From: Sipunculus nudus
Taxonomy: Eukaryota; Annelida; Sipuncula; Golfingiida; Sipunculidae
Reading direction: 5' to 3'
NCBI GenBank assembly: GCA_026874595.1
Contig: CM049321.1
Location: 47,053,797-47,117,796, forward strand
Length of the DNA: 64,000 bases
Below the pieces are notes generated by a model. It was not told where the DNA came from. It ran no database searches and was given only the letters and a program-made list of their open reading frames with translations. Positions 11,366-22,689 of the stretch are shown here, piece after piece; the stretch's first letter is position 1; every line of letters begins with the position of its first letter. The translations under genes and the position numbers were made by a program.

Positions 11366-12470
11366 AACTCATAGGTTTGCTTAAAAAAATCAAAAGTTTT
11401 GATAATATTTTATTCATGTTACAAATGTGTTTCTATAGAATATAACCTGAAAATATCATAGAGTCATCTACAGAAAATTTGAGAGAACCACACAATGTCA
11501 AGTAAATGTTTCTACAAGGTTGTTTTGATAAAATGTTTGTTTTCATGTATAAATTGAGGAAACCTTTTCCTTTTCCTTCGACTACACAATTTCATCAGGA
11601 TTATATCTCTTAAACTCTTGCACAATCTGTTATGTATTACATTTGGTGCCATATTTTACAGTTCATGGTCAGAGTGCATACATTGATTTATAATTTTTGT
11701 ACAATAAAAATGTGATATTTGCTCCTATATGTTCCTGTTGCAGATGGAAACCTTTTCAATTCATGTTCTGAAATGTTACCAAAATAGACAGCATAATATA
11801 CATAATATTTTATAATGAATTGTTTGATAATGATTTCATCAGACATTACCTGCAAACAAAAAAAATGCATTAATATATCCTTGACAGAAAGATATACACA
11901 ATGCATGTGTAAATAAAAATGATGCAGATCATACCATTTGTGATCATAAAAAATAAAATAGTTTCTGTTTTTGCAGAAAGATTCAATATTTCTTTGATAT
12001 TTTTATGCTGTTCTGTTCAATATTCTGCAAATTAATGTTAAGAAAATTTGCAAAACCACATGGCACAAACATTAATACTTCATATCTATAAATGTGTCGA
12101 TTGAAAAATCAACAAAAAATCAATAAATCATCAACAGAACATTTGACTTAAAAAGTTCAGTAAATGTTTTAAAATAAATTGTTACAGAGCACATGTTACA
12201 GATCTATAAAATAAATTATTTTTATAACAGAACTTGATACAAGCAACCATATATATTAATTCTGGAGGGAGGGAGATCCAAAAGCACACAGTACTATTGT
12301 ATACAGAACTGCAACAATATATAATAAGAGTCCGGTGATTACCAGGCCGAAGAATAAGCATCATATCAGTTAGTTTTTGTTTCTGAGGGTAAAAATATTA
12401 GAATCATATATAAATTGTATACATGGAATATTCAGATGCATGGATTTTTATAAAGATCATTAATTACTAT
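11366..12470. other. AT-rich spacer, no gene seen
   Basis: Long A/T tracts, with no repeat ends and no protein-family motif found on either strand. Confidence 0.55.
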
Positions 12471-12808
12471 GAGGGTTGCAAGGTTTCAGCCACCCAGTGG
12501 TTAAAACTGATAAAAAAACGTGGTTATAACCACCCAGGCTAAAACAAATTTTAGCCACAAAAAGTAGCTAAAACAGGCCGAGGCCCTCACAAACAGTCAA
12601 ACAAGCCTTCAAAGGACTCCCACGTAGCAGTGACATATAACTTTTGAAACTACCATGAAAAACTGGTACCCAGTAGAGGATGTCAAATTAGTTGAGACTC
12701 AACGGTGTATTCTTTGGAAGTGGTTTTGTTAGCAGGGTTTTTATTTTCGTGGGAGCGGGATTTTCGCTAAATTAAGAACCCACATTATTTCGAACACCCC
12801 AGAGCGAC

Positions 12809-12991
12809 ATGACTACTCTAACATCCTGGTTGAAGAAGCCTCAACTCAATCTAACCCATAAGGAGGGATTCCCAGACCCACGTGATTGTGTGTCTGGCAA
12901 GAAATCTGGGGTCTCCCAAGTGGCGAACGATCGCATAAATCAGCTAGCAACATCACAACCTGCCAAGTGCTGCCAGGTTAAATACCAAAAT
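12809..12991 (+). other. Possible isolated coding exon (unrecognised)
   Basis: An ATG opens a 61-codon polar frame starting MTTLTSWLKKP, running into a good splice-donor string (TGT|GTAAGC at 12989-12997) before an in-frame TAA. Local base composition is less AT-rich than the flanks. The SWLKKP opening faintly recalls the N-terminal ends of hAT-derived zinc-finger proteins, but that is only an impression. No neighbouring exon was found, so it may be chance. Confidence 0.2.
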
Positions 12992-12999
12992 GTGTAAGC

Positions 13000-13655
13000 A
13001 ATTTAAATATATTCAAGCAACTATAATTATAATGAAACTGTTTTTGGACTGAGGCTCTTAACTGACCATAAGTAAACCAATGTGTGCCTGTGACTTTCGA
13101 GTTTTACACATTTGGATCACATCCCAGCACTTCTGAGTGATTTCCATCTATAACTTTCAGATTAGAGAATGGAAAAAATTAACTATGATTCTTCAAAGAA
13201 TGATAGAACAGATCTAATTCTATCGAAATAAGCAAATGGTATCGAAGCGTTAAAATTTTGTATATATTTTTTTTTAATACAAGTATCCGTTTTCTGGCTT
13301 CCAAAGTTCTACCAAGTTTTACACACGAACCCGCCATGACATCTATAGTTTTGACCAAAAAGGACCGCTTCATGTGAATAGGACCAATCGGTGCCATAGA
13401 GATGAAAGGAGGAGTTAAAAGTAATAATGTTTGCGTAACAACATTATTTCTTCGATATTAAGCACATGTAACATGACAATATGGGCCAAATGCACTAAAT
13501 CTGTTCATGACAGTGTCTGAGGTTAAAGAAATAAAAATAAGGCTGTTAGTCAGGCAGTTACTAATTAAAAATAACACAGATGATGCAGACAGTAACATCC
13601 ATCACTTTTTAGTATGATAGAAAAGATGTTTCTATCCATTTGCAGCAAATTATGG
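13000..13655. other. AT-rich spacer, no gene seen
   Basis: No recognisable repeat or coding signal. Confidence 0.55.
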
Positions 13656-14210
13656 GCCATTTTGTCCCATCCGTAACATGTCCACAGTTAAACCCATAAA
13701 TTTTATGACCATGCAGACCTTAATAATCAGCTGCATACATGCTGTTGAATGAATTTAAAAAGTGTAGTAGGGTTGAAAGTTTACATGAAGAAGTAATTTG
13801 GATACAGAAATCCAAAACTTGGATTTTGGTACATACTATGATGTCTTGGTCAAAATAAAATAATTTATTGCCCCACCTGTAACAGGTTGTGCTGCAATTG
13901 TCATGATTATTAACCTAGAACTGCATTTTGAGTTACAGTGACCAGGATAAAGTGAGATTAATATTTCATATGTGTCTTGGGTACATGTAATTCTAATAAA
14001 TCAGAATAAAGTGTTTCATCCAAAAAGGTTGATATTGTCAGTTGATCATAACTGTCCCACCCGTAACAGTTAATAGCACTGTGAAATTAGAGACAAGATA
14101 AACCTTCAACCTATCTGCAGAAAACCACAAACCTGAACTGTTTTGTCATGTCTAATTTGTATGCCTGTCCTCTGAATTTATTATACAGCATATCAAATAT
14201 GCATCTTTTT

Positions 14211-14338
14211 GTCCCACCCGCAACGTGTCCAACCCGTAACATGTCCTACCTGTAACATGTCCCATCCATAACATGTCCTACCCGTAACATGTTCCACCTG
14301 TTACATGTCCCACCTGTAACATGTCCCTGCTGTAACAA
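14211..14338 (+). repeat. 16-bp minisatellite, eight copies
   Basis: Eight consecutive 16-bp units of the form GTCCCACCYGTAACAT run without indels. Each differs from the consensus by 1-4 bases. Single dispersed copies of the same motif lie upstream at about 13664 (GTCCCATCCGTAACATG), 13870 (CCCCACCTGTAACAGG) and 14053 (GTCCCACCCGTAACAG). The array therefore sits at the end of a 700-bp zone where the motif recurs at wide spacing. Confidence 0.95.
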
Positions 14339-14734
14339 GGTGAATAATAGTGAGACAAGTTCCTGAATGGTCAAAGTGATGTTGCAGGTATTTCACCTGT
14401 AAGTTTGCGAAACAGCTAGCACACACATGGTTTCCAGTGAAAAACAGGACTATCAGACATAAATGTGAGGGTTAGTCATTGGGGTGCTACGGTTTATATA
14501 GTAACTCAGGCAGAACAATTTTACTCAAAATGAGTCAAACAAGAACTACCGATACTCACAATCTACTCACACTTGGGTTCAGCAAATACAAAGGATCAAT
14601 GTAAAAGCTATGTGTTGAAATCCCGTTAATTGGCTTTGATGTGTTTGAAGTCACAAAGGCCCTGTTGTTATTGTAAATTCATTATTTGATCATTGGACCT
14701 TGATTGACATCAAGTTAAACGTTGACAATAAAAA

Positions 14735-15112
14735 TGAGAAGGAGAGTGAAAGAAAAAATGATAGAGAAAGAAAGTTAGATAAATGGGATTAAGGAAGAAA
14801 GAGATAGGGAAGGACAGAGAGAAGGAAAGAAAGAATAAGAGAGAGAAGGAAACAGATGAACAGGGAAAGAAAAAAAGAAAAATAGATAAATGGAAAGCAT
14901 TAAAAGATAAAGAAAGAAAGAATGAAAAAATAGTAAACAAAAAATAGTAAGAGAGAAGAAATGGAAATAAAAGCAAAGAAGAGGAGAGAAGGGCAGTAAG
15001 AATGAGAGATAGAAAGACAGAGATGAATTGGGAAAGAAACAGAGAAACAGGGTTGGCGTTCTTCCGGGAAGAAAAGGAAGTTACTGGGAAGAAAAGGAAG
15101 ATAGGGAAGAAA
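14735..15112 (+). repeat. Polypurine (GA-rich) tract
   Basis: Nearly 380 bp are almost free of pyrimidines on the plus strand, made of irregular GAAAGA, GAGAGA and GGAAAG strings. The minus strand reads as a long Ser/Phe/Leu open frame (139 codons) only because T/C runs lack stops. Such tracts can form triplex DNA, but no function can be read from the sequence. Confidence 0.9.
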
Positions 15113-15954
15113 CTGTTCACATTTTTCACAAACTTTTATTTAACATATACACATATTTAGCAGATAATCACAGAATAATGTGTTACAATTATTCATTATT
15201 TACACATTGTTACTGATTATTTATACATTGAATTCAACTGAAATTTTATTGAATTTAATTAATTAAATAAATAGAACTGACAGTATGAGAACAGTAACAC
15301 TGACACTATGCCTAAGACTGAGACAGATCAGGTCCATCAGTGTTTTGGGTTCATGCCGAAATCATCTACTCCCAAAATGTCCACTCCACGTTTTTTGTTT
15401 TGTGGTTGTTACCCAAAAAAAGTCTCTTCTCACTGATTTGGGTTATTTCCGAAAAAAAAAAGTCGCCCCATGGAAAAGCCAGTACATAATGTAATGTGAG
15501 CGATTTTTCTATATACCGTGCAGACAAAAAGCTGCGCGTAAACTGCCCAAAAAACACGCGCCATGGAAAAGAGCCTTAAGAGTAAAAATGCGAGAAAAAA
15601 ATTAGTAATAGAAGGTAATTAAGGGATTCTACTTATTTTCTGTGAAAGATGTTTTGGGAGAATGAAGTGTAAATATTTTTGGAGCAGAAATTTTGGGGAG
15701 GCCTGAGTGTTTTATATCAACAGGTTAGATCTACTCATTACTGGGCAAATAATTAGGCATTCTTCTCAGCAGTCAGTAAATTCTCAAACAGTGAATGCTT
15801 CTGCTTAACACAAACAAAATGAAGTGATTATTCAATTTAATTCAAAGTATAACTAGAATACGGGTAGTCGACAAGGGACTATGTGTATCCGCCAAAATCA
15901 GAGTAGGATGGGTGAAGTTAGGCATGGATTGAGTGGCAAGGGCAAATAGAGTTA
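15113..15954. other. AT-rich spacer, no gene seen
   Basis: Contains A-runs near 15413 and 15450, but no repeat ends or coding motifs. Confidence 0.55.
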
Positions 15955-16745
15955 CATGTGTTATATATTAGAATAGATGTCTGCCATGTAAACATGATTG
16001 TAGGTGGCGTCACCTGTAATTTGAAAGAAAAACTATCCAAGATGTATACACATGCAAAATTTCAGGTGGAAAAGTCAAACCACTGCAGAGATATGAGTTA
16101 TTTTATCCCACAGCAGACAAAAAGATGGACGCTGTGCAAAAATGGCTGCAGGTGGCGCCACCATTTTTGTGTATGTTATAAAGCTATCCAAGGGCTACGT
16201 TTGTGTTAAATTTTTTTCCCTGATTGGTCAAATGAGTCCGGAGATATAAGCATTAATGTCTGCAGCGTGAACGTGAATGAAGGTGGCGCCACCTTTCATA
16301 AAATCAAGAGAGCCATCTAGAATGTTTAAGCATTCCGAATTACAGGTAATTTGGTCAAACCACTGCAGAGATATGAGTGATTTTTACCCAAGGCAGACAA
16401 ACAGATGGACGCTGTGCAAAAATGGCTGAAGGTGGCCCCACCATTTATGTGTACACTATAAAGCTATCCAAGGGCCACATTTTTTACAAAATTTTTTTCC
16501 CTGATCGGTAAAACGGTTCCTGAGATATGTGGGTTTATGTGTGGAAACAGACGCACAAACGGACACTGGGCAGAGAGGAATGGTCAGATCAAGGCCAATT
16601 GGTTAGGCACCAGTTCACATGTGACCTGATAATTGGTGTAAGTTTCGGAAAATTCCATCCAGTAGTCTCAGAGGATTCTCCGGAAATGATTGCAGCAACG
16701 GCAGAACATGGTCAAAAACATAGTATCCGCAAAACTTTTGGCGGA
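15955..16745 (+). mobile_element. Tandem half-unit element with GGTGGCGCCACC dyads (copy 2)
   Basis: This copy has the same half-unit plan and tail as the element at 10352-11365. Dyad-bearing strings occur near 16003 (GGTGGCGTCACC), 16151 (GGTGGCGCCACC) and 16281 (GGTGGCGCCACC). The tail begins near 16522 with the same GTGGAAACAGACGCAC and GGGCAGAGAGGAA blocks and ends near TCTCCGGAAA at 16677. It has fewer internal units than copy 1, as expected if the core expands and contracts while the tail is fixed. Confidence 0.75.
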
Positions 16746-17057
16746 TACAGTTACTCAGCTTAAGGCTAACCCTACTTTACAAAACAACCCTTTGAGTGTA
16801 TACATACTCTAGTTTGGCTGACCTTTAATACTCAACTAAAGACTGTACAAATGGTACAAACTACATTCTACCCATTGGACTGTGTTCATCTTAATTGTTC
16901 AAATAAAGACTTACCCCACTGAGGCAAACAGTCACACCCCAGTTGCTTTCTAAGACACCCTAAGGGTTTGTTTGCACAACCTTTACATATTAAAGTTTGT
17001 AAAAACTATCCCCCTGAATTGTACTGACAGAAAAGGCCAAAATATCATTTGAAAAAC

Positions 17058-17133
17058 AACAAGGGACCCATGGGTCACGGCGCTCAGCTGTTACATATGA
17101 TAAAAAATATGATTTGGAAATGAGGCACATGAT
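17058..17133 (+). repeat. Solo head module of the composite element family
   Basis: ACAAGGGACCCATGGGTCA followed by a CTCAGCTG box matches the heads at 5299, 18897 and 19132. It shares a further ~45 bp (TTACATATGATA, GATTTGGAAATGAGGCACATG) only with the copy at 18897. No matching tail follows nearby, so it is truncated or a separate subfamily. Confidence 0.65.
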
Positions 17134-18896
17134 TTTTTTTAATAAAATATGACTGAAATGATTATTAAGATGATATTAAAGAGTATATTCATGAATACGC
17201 TCTTTACACAGCGCTTTACCTATAGGCCCACTACCTATATCGTAAGGCGCTGTTTGTTATGACCTCGTATCCTGAATTGCAACACCAGAGGGGAGCACTG
17301 TATTTTTGTCCAATCAGATGAGACCTTGTGCTGGAAGACACGGCCAAGCGAGGAATACACAGAGCCAATCATATTCATTTCTTTTTGAGTGACAGCTCAT
17401 CCCCCAGCTTAACCTTCTGAACAGGCCACAGGCTCAGAGAGAATTGCCCCTGACATGGTTTGCTTAGGGCCTTGGTTACATAGGATTCATGTAATTCAAA
17501 CGAAACGTAACGACAAAGGCTGCGTGCACACCTTGCTTGCTGGTTTCAGTTCTGCAGACAACAGATACATGGCTACGCTGACACAGTCATAATGTCATAA
17601 TCGAACCGGTCGATGATGCGAGAATGCGGAGGGAGCAATTTAAATTCGACCAGAAACTCAATAAGCGGCGCTTGAAGCGCAGCAATGGGCAGAGCCAGGA
17701 TGCCTGTCAAGTGTTTGTTTATTGGCATCTGATTGGCTGCTTGTCACATTATACGCACGTTTATTTCAGTGGAGAACGAACCGCCATCTGGTGCCTAAAT
17801 ATATATCTGGTGCCTAAATATATCATAAACGGTCAAAGCTGGCAGAGTGAAAATCGGTTGCTTCTTTAGAAGCGCAAGATTTCCACTGCCTCGGAAATGC
17901 ATTCATTAATACATTTTGAAAGTATTTGCACTGGTATTCAAATACTTTCATTTTTACCTGAATTCCCATTCTTATGCAAGAAATTTTATAATGGAGTACA
18001 TATTCATATTAAAAAACATTTGCAAAGTATTTGCACCATGTCTGGTATTTATTCAGTTTTAGCAAAACAATGATGTTGAGAATCCAGAATATACAAAATT
18101 CACAAATTTCAATAATGATCATAAGTACCTGGTTTTATTGCTTTTATTTATATTTAAAAAAAATAAATGTAATATATTCACTTTGGACTACTTTCACATC
18201 AATCTACACACTAGACACAGTAGGTATCTAGATTAATATTATCAACTGCATCTTTGTCTATCATTAATTTCCTTCATATGATCCATAATGATTAGTAATG
18301 AATAATATGATTTATTTTTTCATCATTAAAATTGAACTAAAAAATACCATAGGTGACTGCATGGTGTTATTTGGAATACGTGACATTCTATCCATCCATA
18401 GAAGATTCTTATATCAACTGTGCTCACAGGAAACAGATGTGCTATGGTCAAAGTTAGGCAAAATTTAATGTACTAATTTTATATTTATACTAATAACTTA
18501 AAAAATTTGAAAAATTCAGAACTAATTTTGGGTATTCAATTGAATCTTGATTAAATAATGTTACATCCCTGACAAAAATATCTAGCTTCAGCAATCCTCT
18601 TGTTAAGGGAGTAAATATATTTTTGATTTTTTTACAAAGTGCATTATGTTTGGGCCCATAACTTAAAACAATTATGCAATCCTGACATCATTTCTGGCAT
18701 GTACATGTAGCGAATGTATAGAAAATATGTATATTATATATGATCAAAGTCAGATCAGGGGTTTTGATAGACAGTCTTGAAGTGAGGGTAACACTAGCTT
18801 GATGTTAACAATATGTGACATGGTGCTTGAAAATTTGAATAAAATCTACAGTTTTTGATCAACAAGTTTCAAATTTTTGGTGTTAACAGATGAAAA
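17134..18896. other. Spacer with a CpG-richer block, no confident gene
   Basis: 17190-17870 is less AT-rich and richer in CpG than its surroundings. It has CCAAT-type boxes (CCAATCAG near 17311, GCCAATCAT near 17365, GATTGGCT near 17731) and an 81-codon frame from 17624 with no recognisable domain. A 19-bp direct duplication built on TCTGGTGCCTAAATATAT lies near 17788-17825. This could be an old promoter or a MITE, but neither can be shown. 17870-18896 is AT-rich and featureless. Confidence 0.35.
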
Positions 18897-18972
18897 ACAA
18901 GGGACCTATGGGTCACGGCACTCAGCTGTTATATATGATAAAAAAAATATGATTTAGAAATGAGGCACATGC
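18897..18972 (+). repeat. Solo head module of the composite element family (second)
   Basis: Matches 17058-17133 over about 75 bp, including the near-palindrome GACCTATGGGTC, the CTCAGCTG box and the AAATGAGGCACATG string. Another related pair lies close by: GGTCAAAGTTMGGCAAAATTTA near 18449 and 19042. This suggests this part of the window was built from duplicated transposon pieces. Confidence 0.6.
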
Positions 18973-19131
18973 TGGTTTTATGTGGTAATAAAAATAAGCT
19001 GTATTATGAGTTGTTGTTGTTTAGCTTATGTATTGCCATGGTCAAAGTTCGGCAAAATTTATGGTACCAAGTACTGCCAGTACTGCCAACCAACGGGGTC
19101 CATTTATACAAATGGATCGGTCTGAATATAG

Positions 19132-21561
19132 ACAAGTGACCCATGGGTCATGACGCTCAGCTGCCAAGCATGACCTGTGATATCATGGACTGAGGTTCAC
19201 AACTTCCAGTCAAATTTTGAAGAACCTACTTGCCAATTTGTTGAAAATTTTCTATGACAACAGAAATATATATCACCTATGTCTGGTTAAAACACAGTGA
19301 ATTGATGGTCTGAGGAAAATGCATGATTGTTAAGCTATCAGGAACTATTCCAACAGCTTGCTTGAAACCTGTCAGTCTCAAAAGGAACACCACAAAGGGC
19401 AAATATAAGATCAAAATATATAGCAGAAAATCAAGGAAATACATGCAAGAATTTTTGAGAAACAGGTGCTTCTGTATGAATTTTTATTCAATACAAGCCA
19501 ACTGTACTGCACTTTTATAAATGATGGTAATATTTATTCAGAAATATTTGACCCAATCCTTTACAAGATTACATAAATATACATCCATCTGCATTCACTT
19601 TAACTGTTCTTGAGATAATATGATCAAAAGGAATTAAAAGATGGTTGCCTGGTGGCCATATTGAACTTCTGACAAGTCTGAAATCAGACAACAAACATTC
19701 TCTAAATCGGACAAAACATTAAAGAAAAATTACTGAAACTGCACTGAAGAAAGAATTTCTAAGGTGGCTAACTGGCAGACATAATGGATTTCTGACAAGT
19801 ATGACATTTGATATCCCACATTCTCCAATAAGAGACCAAACTTGGGGCAAATTATCCAGTAATGAATGCCCAAAATAATTCAAAAGGCATGTCCAGGCCC
19901 TCATATCAGATTTATAGATATGCAATTGGAAAAAGTGTAAGTCCAATATTTTTTATTATCACTCTGCTTTTCAATGGGGTCAGCAGGGTAGGTAAACTGC
20001 CAAACCTAAAAGAAAAGAAATGCAGAAAGCATGACTAAGAGTCTTGAAATAAAACAAAAAGCCATCCTAAATCAAGGTATACATCCACATATTATGAGAA
20101 CAAACACTTGCTTTTATATGTGGTGATATATATTAAAATATTCAGATATCTAGGAAACTAAGTTTATTGCTAGGATTCCATAAAATAAACTGCAAAATGT
20201 TCCCATCATCTTATAAATCAGTAGCTAAACCTTAATACTATACTCTCATAGTCTTAATGCCTGGCTGAAGCATTCTGACAACAGTGTTTTTGTTATGAAG
20301 TAACGAGGTACTTATCACTGAGCCTTATCACTTAATAGGCTGATACAAAAGGGAGTCATATGTCACCAGTGTCACTCACAATTACATCCACACAGGGAGA
20401 TGTACCAGCTGGAGTGGGATGGTTATACATACAAGAAAAATAGAGATGGTCTATAAAATAAGTAATTGAGAACATCCCTGACCTATGACCTTGGCCTTTT
20501 GCCCATATATCAACTGGATTCTTTCTAAATGATGGGTAACGACTAACCACTTAAATCTGGTGTAATTACTTGGCAACCAATGGGTGAATAACTTTGACCT
20601 GCAACCTTTAACCTGCTGACCAGCTGACCCCAAAATCAATAAGTTATTTATTCAAGCAAAAAGACTCATAAATATGAAGTTTGAGTCAAACTGAGTGATG
20701 CATAGATGTGGCATATGTGAAAGACTGAAGGTTTGGGTTGAACAGTTACACTTGAAATATGCTCACAAGCATTTAGAACAATTAAATATTGTGACCTTGA
20801 CCTTTGACTTTTTGACCTCAACATCAATAGGCTTCTTCCCTTATTGGTAGGTAAGCCATATATGACAGATGGAAGGTACAGATTGAAAAGTTTGCCTGAA
20901 AATGACTCCACGCAAGAAGTGGGTGCTGTGAACTTGACCTTTGACCTCAAAATCAACAGGTCTTTTCCCCTGTTAGCAGAGAAGCGATATAAGTGCTGGA
21001 AGGTTTGGAATGAAAAGTCTAGCTTGAAATGTGTCCACAACCTTTTCAAAGAAGTGGATCCTGTGACCCTGACCTTTGACCTTGTGACCTCAAAATCTAT
21101 AGGATTCTTCTCCAACTTAGTAGGTGAGCTATATGTGAAAGATCAAAGAATTGGGATGAAAGGGTTGGCTTAAAATGCATCCACAGGCTTTACAAAGAAG
21201 AGGCTCCTGTGACCTTGACCTTTGACCTTTTGACCTAAAAAAAATTATGGTTCTTCCCCTGTTGGTAGGTGAGCTGTATGTGAAAGATGGAAGGTTTGGG
21301 ATGAAAATTTTGTCTCAAAGAGTTATTTCTGGGGGGTGCAAACACACCCCATAACTTCGAGAATATAGGTCGCAGTGACCTAAATTCAGGTTTGCAAGGA
21401 GATCTTTTTATAACCTCTAAGACTGCATAGGGTTCATGGCCCTAGCCCCTACGGTTACGATTTGTGCCCTGCTAACGGACGGAAGGCCGGACGGCCGGAC
21501 GGACAGACGACGGACAAAGACCCATCGCTATAGCCCAGCATGACTGAAAGTCAGCTGAGCT
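19132..21561 (+). mobile_element. Composite element with DR1-type tandem core (copy 2)
   Basis: The head at 19132-19163 contains the perfect 14-bp palindrome TGACCCATGGGTCA and a GCTCAGCTG box. The tail at about 21460-21561 has GACGGACAAAG, CGCTATAGCCCA and CAGCTGAGCT, matching the tail of the 5299-7353 element. Just before the tail, 21355-21420 carries one ERE-type unit (AGGTCGCAGTGACCT), so the two families share more than their ends. The middle holds a TGACCT direct-repeat array. 19600-19950 carries a poorly conserved duplicated block (GGTGGCCATATTGAACTTCTGACAAG). No transposase is visible. It abuts the inverted-repeat element beginning at 21566. Confidence 0.55.
20478..21250 (+). repeat. 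Tandem ~140-bp repeats carrying TGACCT direct repeats
   Basis: Six diverged monomers have cores near 20478, 20596, 20791, 20932, 21062 and 21209. The better ones run GTGACCTTGACCTTTGACC, TCAAAATCAATAGG, TTCTTCCCC, GGTAGGTGAGCTATATG, GAAAGATGGAAGGTTTGGGATG. Perfect DR1 (TGACCT-T-TGACCT) occurs at 20935, 21070 and 21216. The DR0 form TGACCTTGACCT occurs at 21210, and TGACCTTGA (the complement of TCAAGGTCA) at 20792 and 21210. DR1 is the classical RXR/HNF4/PPAR site and TCAAGGTCA the ERR/NR5A monomer site. The 149-codon antisense frame at 20666-21115 is repeat-driven. Confidence 0.85.
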
Positions 21562-21565
21562 AAAA

Positions 21566-21985
21566 ACCTCAGGCACCTATACAGGCAAACAAAAGTGGCC
21601 GACCCTGTCTATTGCAAGACATCTATGTAATTTGTAACACATACTATCACTCGTAAGTGTATATTTGTCAATTCCCTCCCATTTCTCTATCATTTGTAAC
21701 CTGCACTCCTCTTGCACCCTTCTTTTTCAACCAACGCTGCCATGTTGCATGGGATTCCCCCAGTTTGTCATTACGTCATCAGGTAACATCCGTTCACACA
21801 ATCTCACACATTCATAATCTCGCTACACTTCACGTCGTACCTTTGACATTTTGCTACAATCTTTTTATTATTCAGCCCAGTGCCACCAATGGTCACCCGC
21901 AATTATTCTACGTTATTTATTAATCCATTATTATGTCTCTATCTCCCACAAGAGGGGGGGGGCTCCCAATTACTCTTCATTATCA
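21566..21985 (+). mobile_element. Left, inverted relative of the CCTCAGGCACC element (partial)
   Basis: From ACCTCAGGCACC at 21566 the sequence matches the reverse complement of 24360-25107 in order: CACCCTGTCTATTGCAAGA-like, ATGTAATTTGTAACACATAC, TCTATCATTTGTA, GCTGCCATGTTGC, GTCATCAGG, AATCTCACACATTC, CTCGCTACACTTCAC, then one unit of the GGGGGGGCTCCC stretch. Identity looks roughly three-quarters by eye. Its other end is not present, so it is a partial copy, perhaps cut by the insertion that begins near 22018. Confidence 0.6.
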
Positions 21986-22017
21986 TGTACACTCCCGAGG
22001 CAGCGGAAACTGACGGC

Positions 22018-22120
22018 GTGACTATTTACCGTCTGGGACATCCAGAATCGTCCAGGACTCCCTGAATACCGCCCGGGACACCAGAACTAGAATAAAAATA
22101 TTACTTAAATACATACAGAC
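22018..22120 (+). repeat. Left arm of an inverted-repeat pair (partner 23301-23410)
   Basis: Holds TACCGTCTGGGAC, CAGGACTCCCTGAATACCG, CCCGGGACACC, ATATTACTTAAATACATACAGAC. The reverse complement of 23301-23410 gives the same blocks in the same order. The pair encloses about 1.2 kb with no transposase frame. It may be a foldback-type or MITE-like element. Confidence 0.55.
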
Positions 22121-22321
22121 ACTTATTGATGTTAAGTACATGATTTTATTGTCCAGATCCAAAGAAATATTGCTCTGATTAGCGACTGCATGTACAGTGA
22201 TTTTTGTTATATTCAATTACGATTCTATCAGTTTAAAGAGAGATAATAGATACCTTATAATTTCCACCCAAAATTGTGCAAACAACTACATACAATATAT
22301 TAATGACAGAATAAATTTACA

Positions 22322-22346
22322 ACTCTCTCTCTCTCTCTCTCTCTCA
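22322..22346 (+). repeat. (CT)n microsatellite
   Basis: About 12 uninterrupted CT dinucleotides. Confidence 0.95.
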
Positions 22347-22689
22347 AAATAATTAACATCATCAATATGGAATATAATTAAATCTATATATGAGGGTCGC
22401 ATTTTTTTTTTTACCATGAGGATGAGGCCTTTATTGATGTGCGTATTGCTGACAGTATTATGTATTGCAAATATAATTAATGACATGATATATGATTACA
22501 ACAATATGGTTAAGCACACGGCATGTATCAGTGACAGCACCATTGACCACAGCCTTCAAACCGGGAAGATGGTAACGGTTCAACGCACTGTTTAACAACT
22601 CTTAATCACACCAACTCGCCAATTAATTATGTCACACCGACAGGCGTGCAGGATTTCGGTGGAGCAAATAGTGGCAGGCGGTTGGTGAT

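Noticed and set aside
14710-15129. 139-codon minus-strand open frame rich in Ser, Phe and Leu
   Set aside because: It lies wholly in a polypurine tract. The complementary T/C runs cannot form stop codons, so the frame reflects composition, not a gene.
17624-17869. 81-codon frame in a CpG-richer block with CCAAT boxes, as a gene with promoter
   Set aside because: No domain, no splice structure and no homologous pattern recognised. Kept only as a note in the spacer entry.
20666-21115. 149-codon minus-strand frame and overlapping 109-codon plus-strand frame
   Set aside because: Both run through the TGACCT tandem monomers and their peptide repeats follow the DNA repeat.
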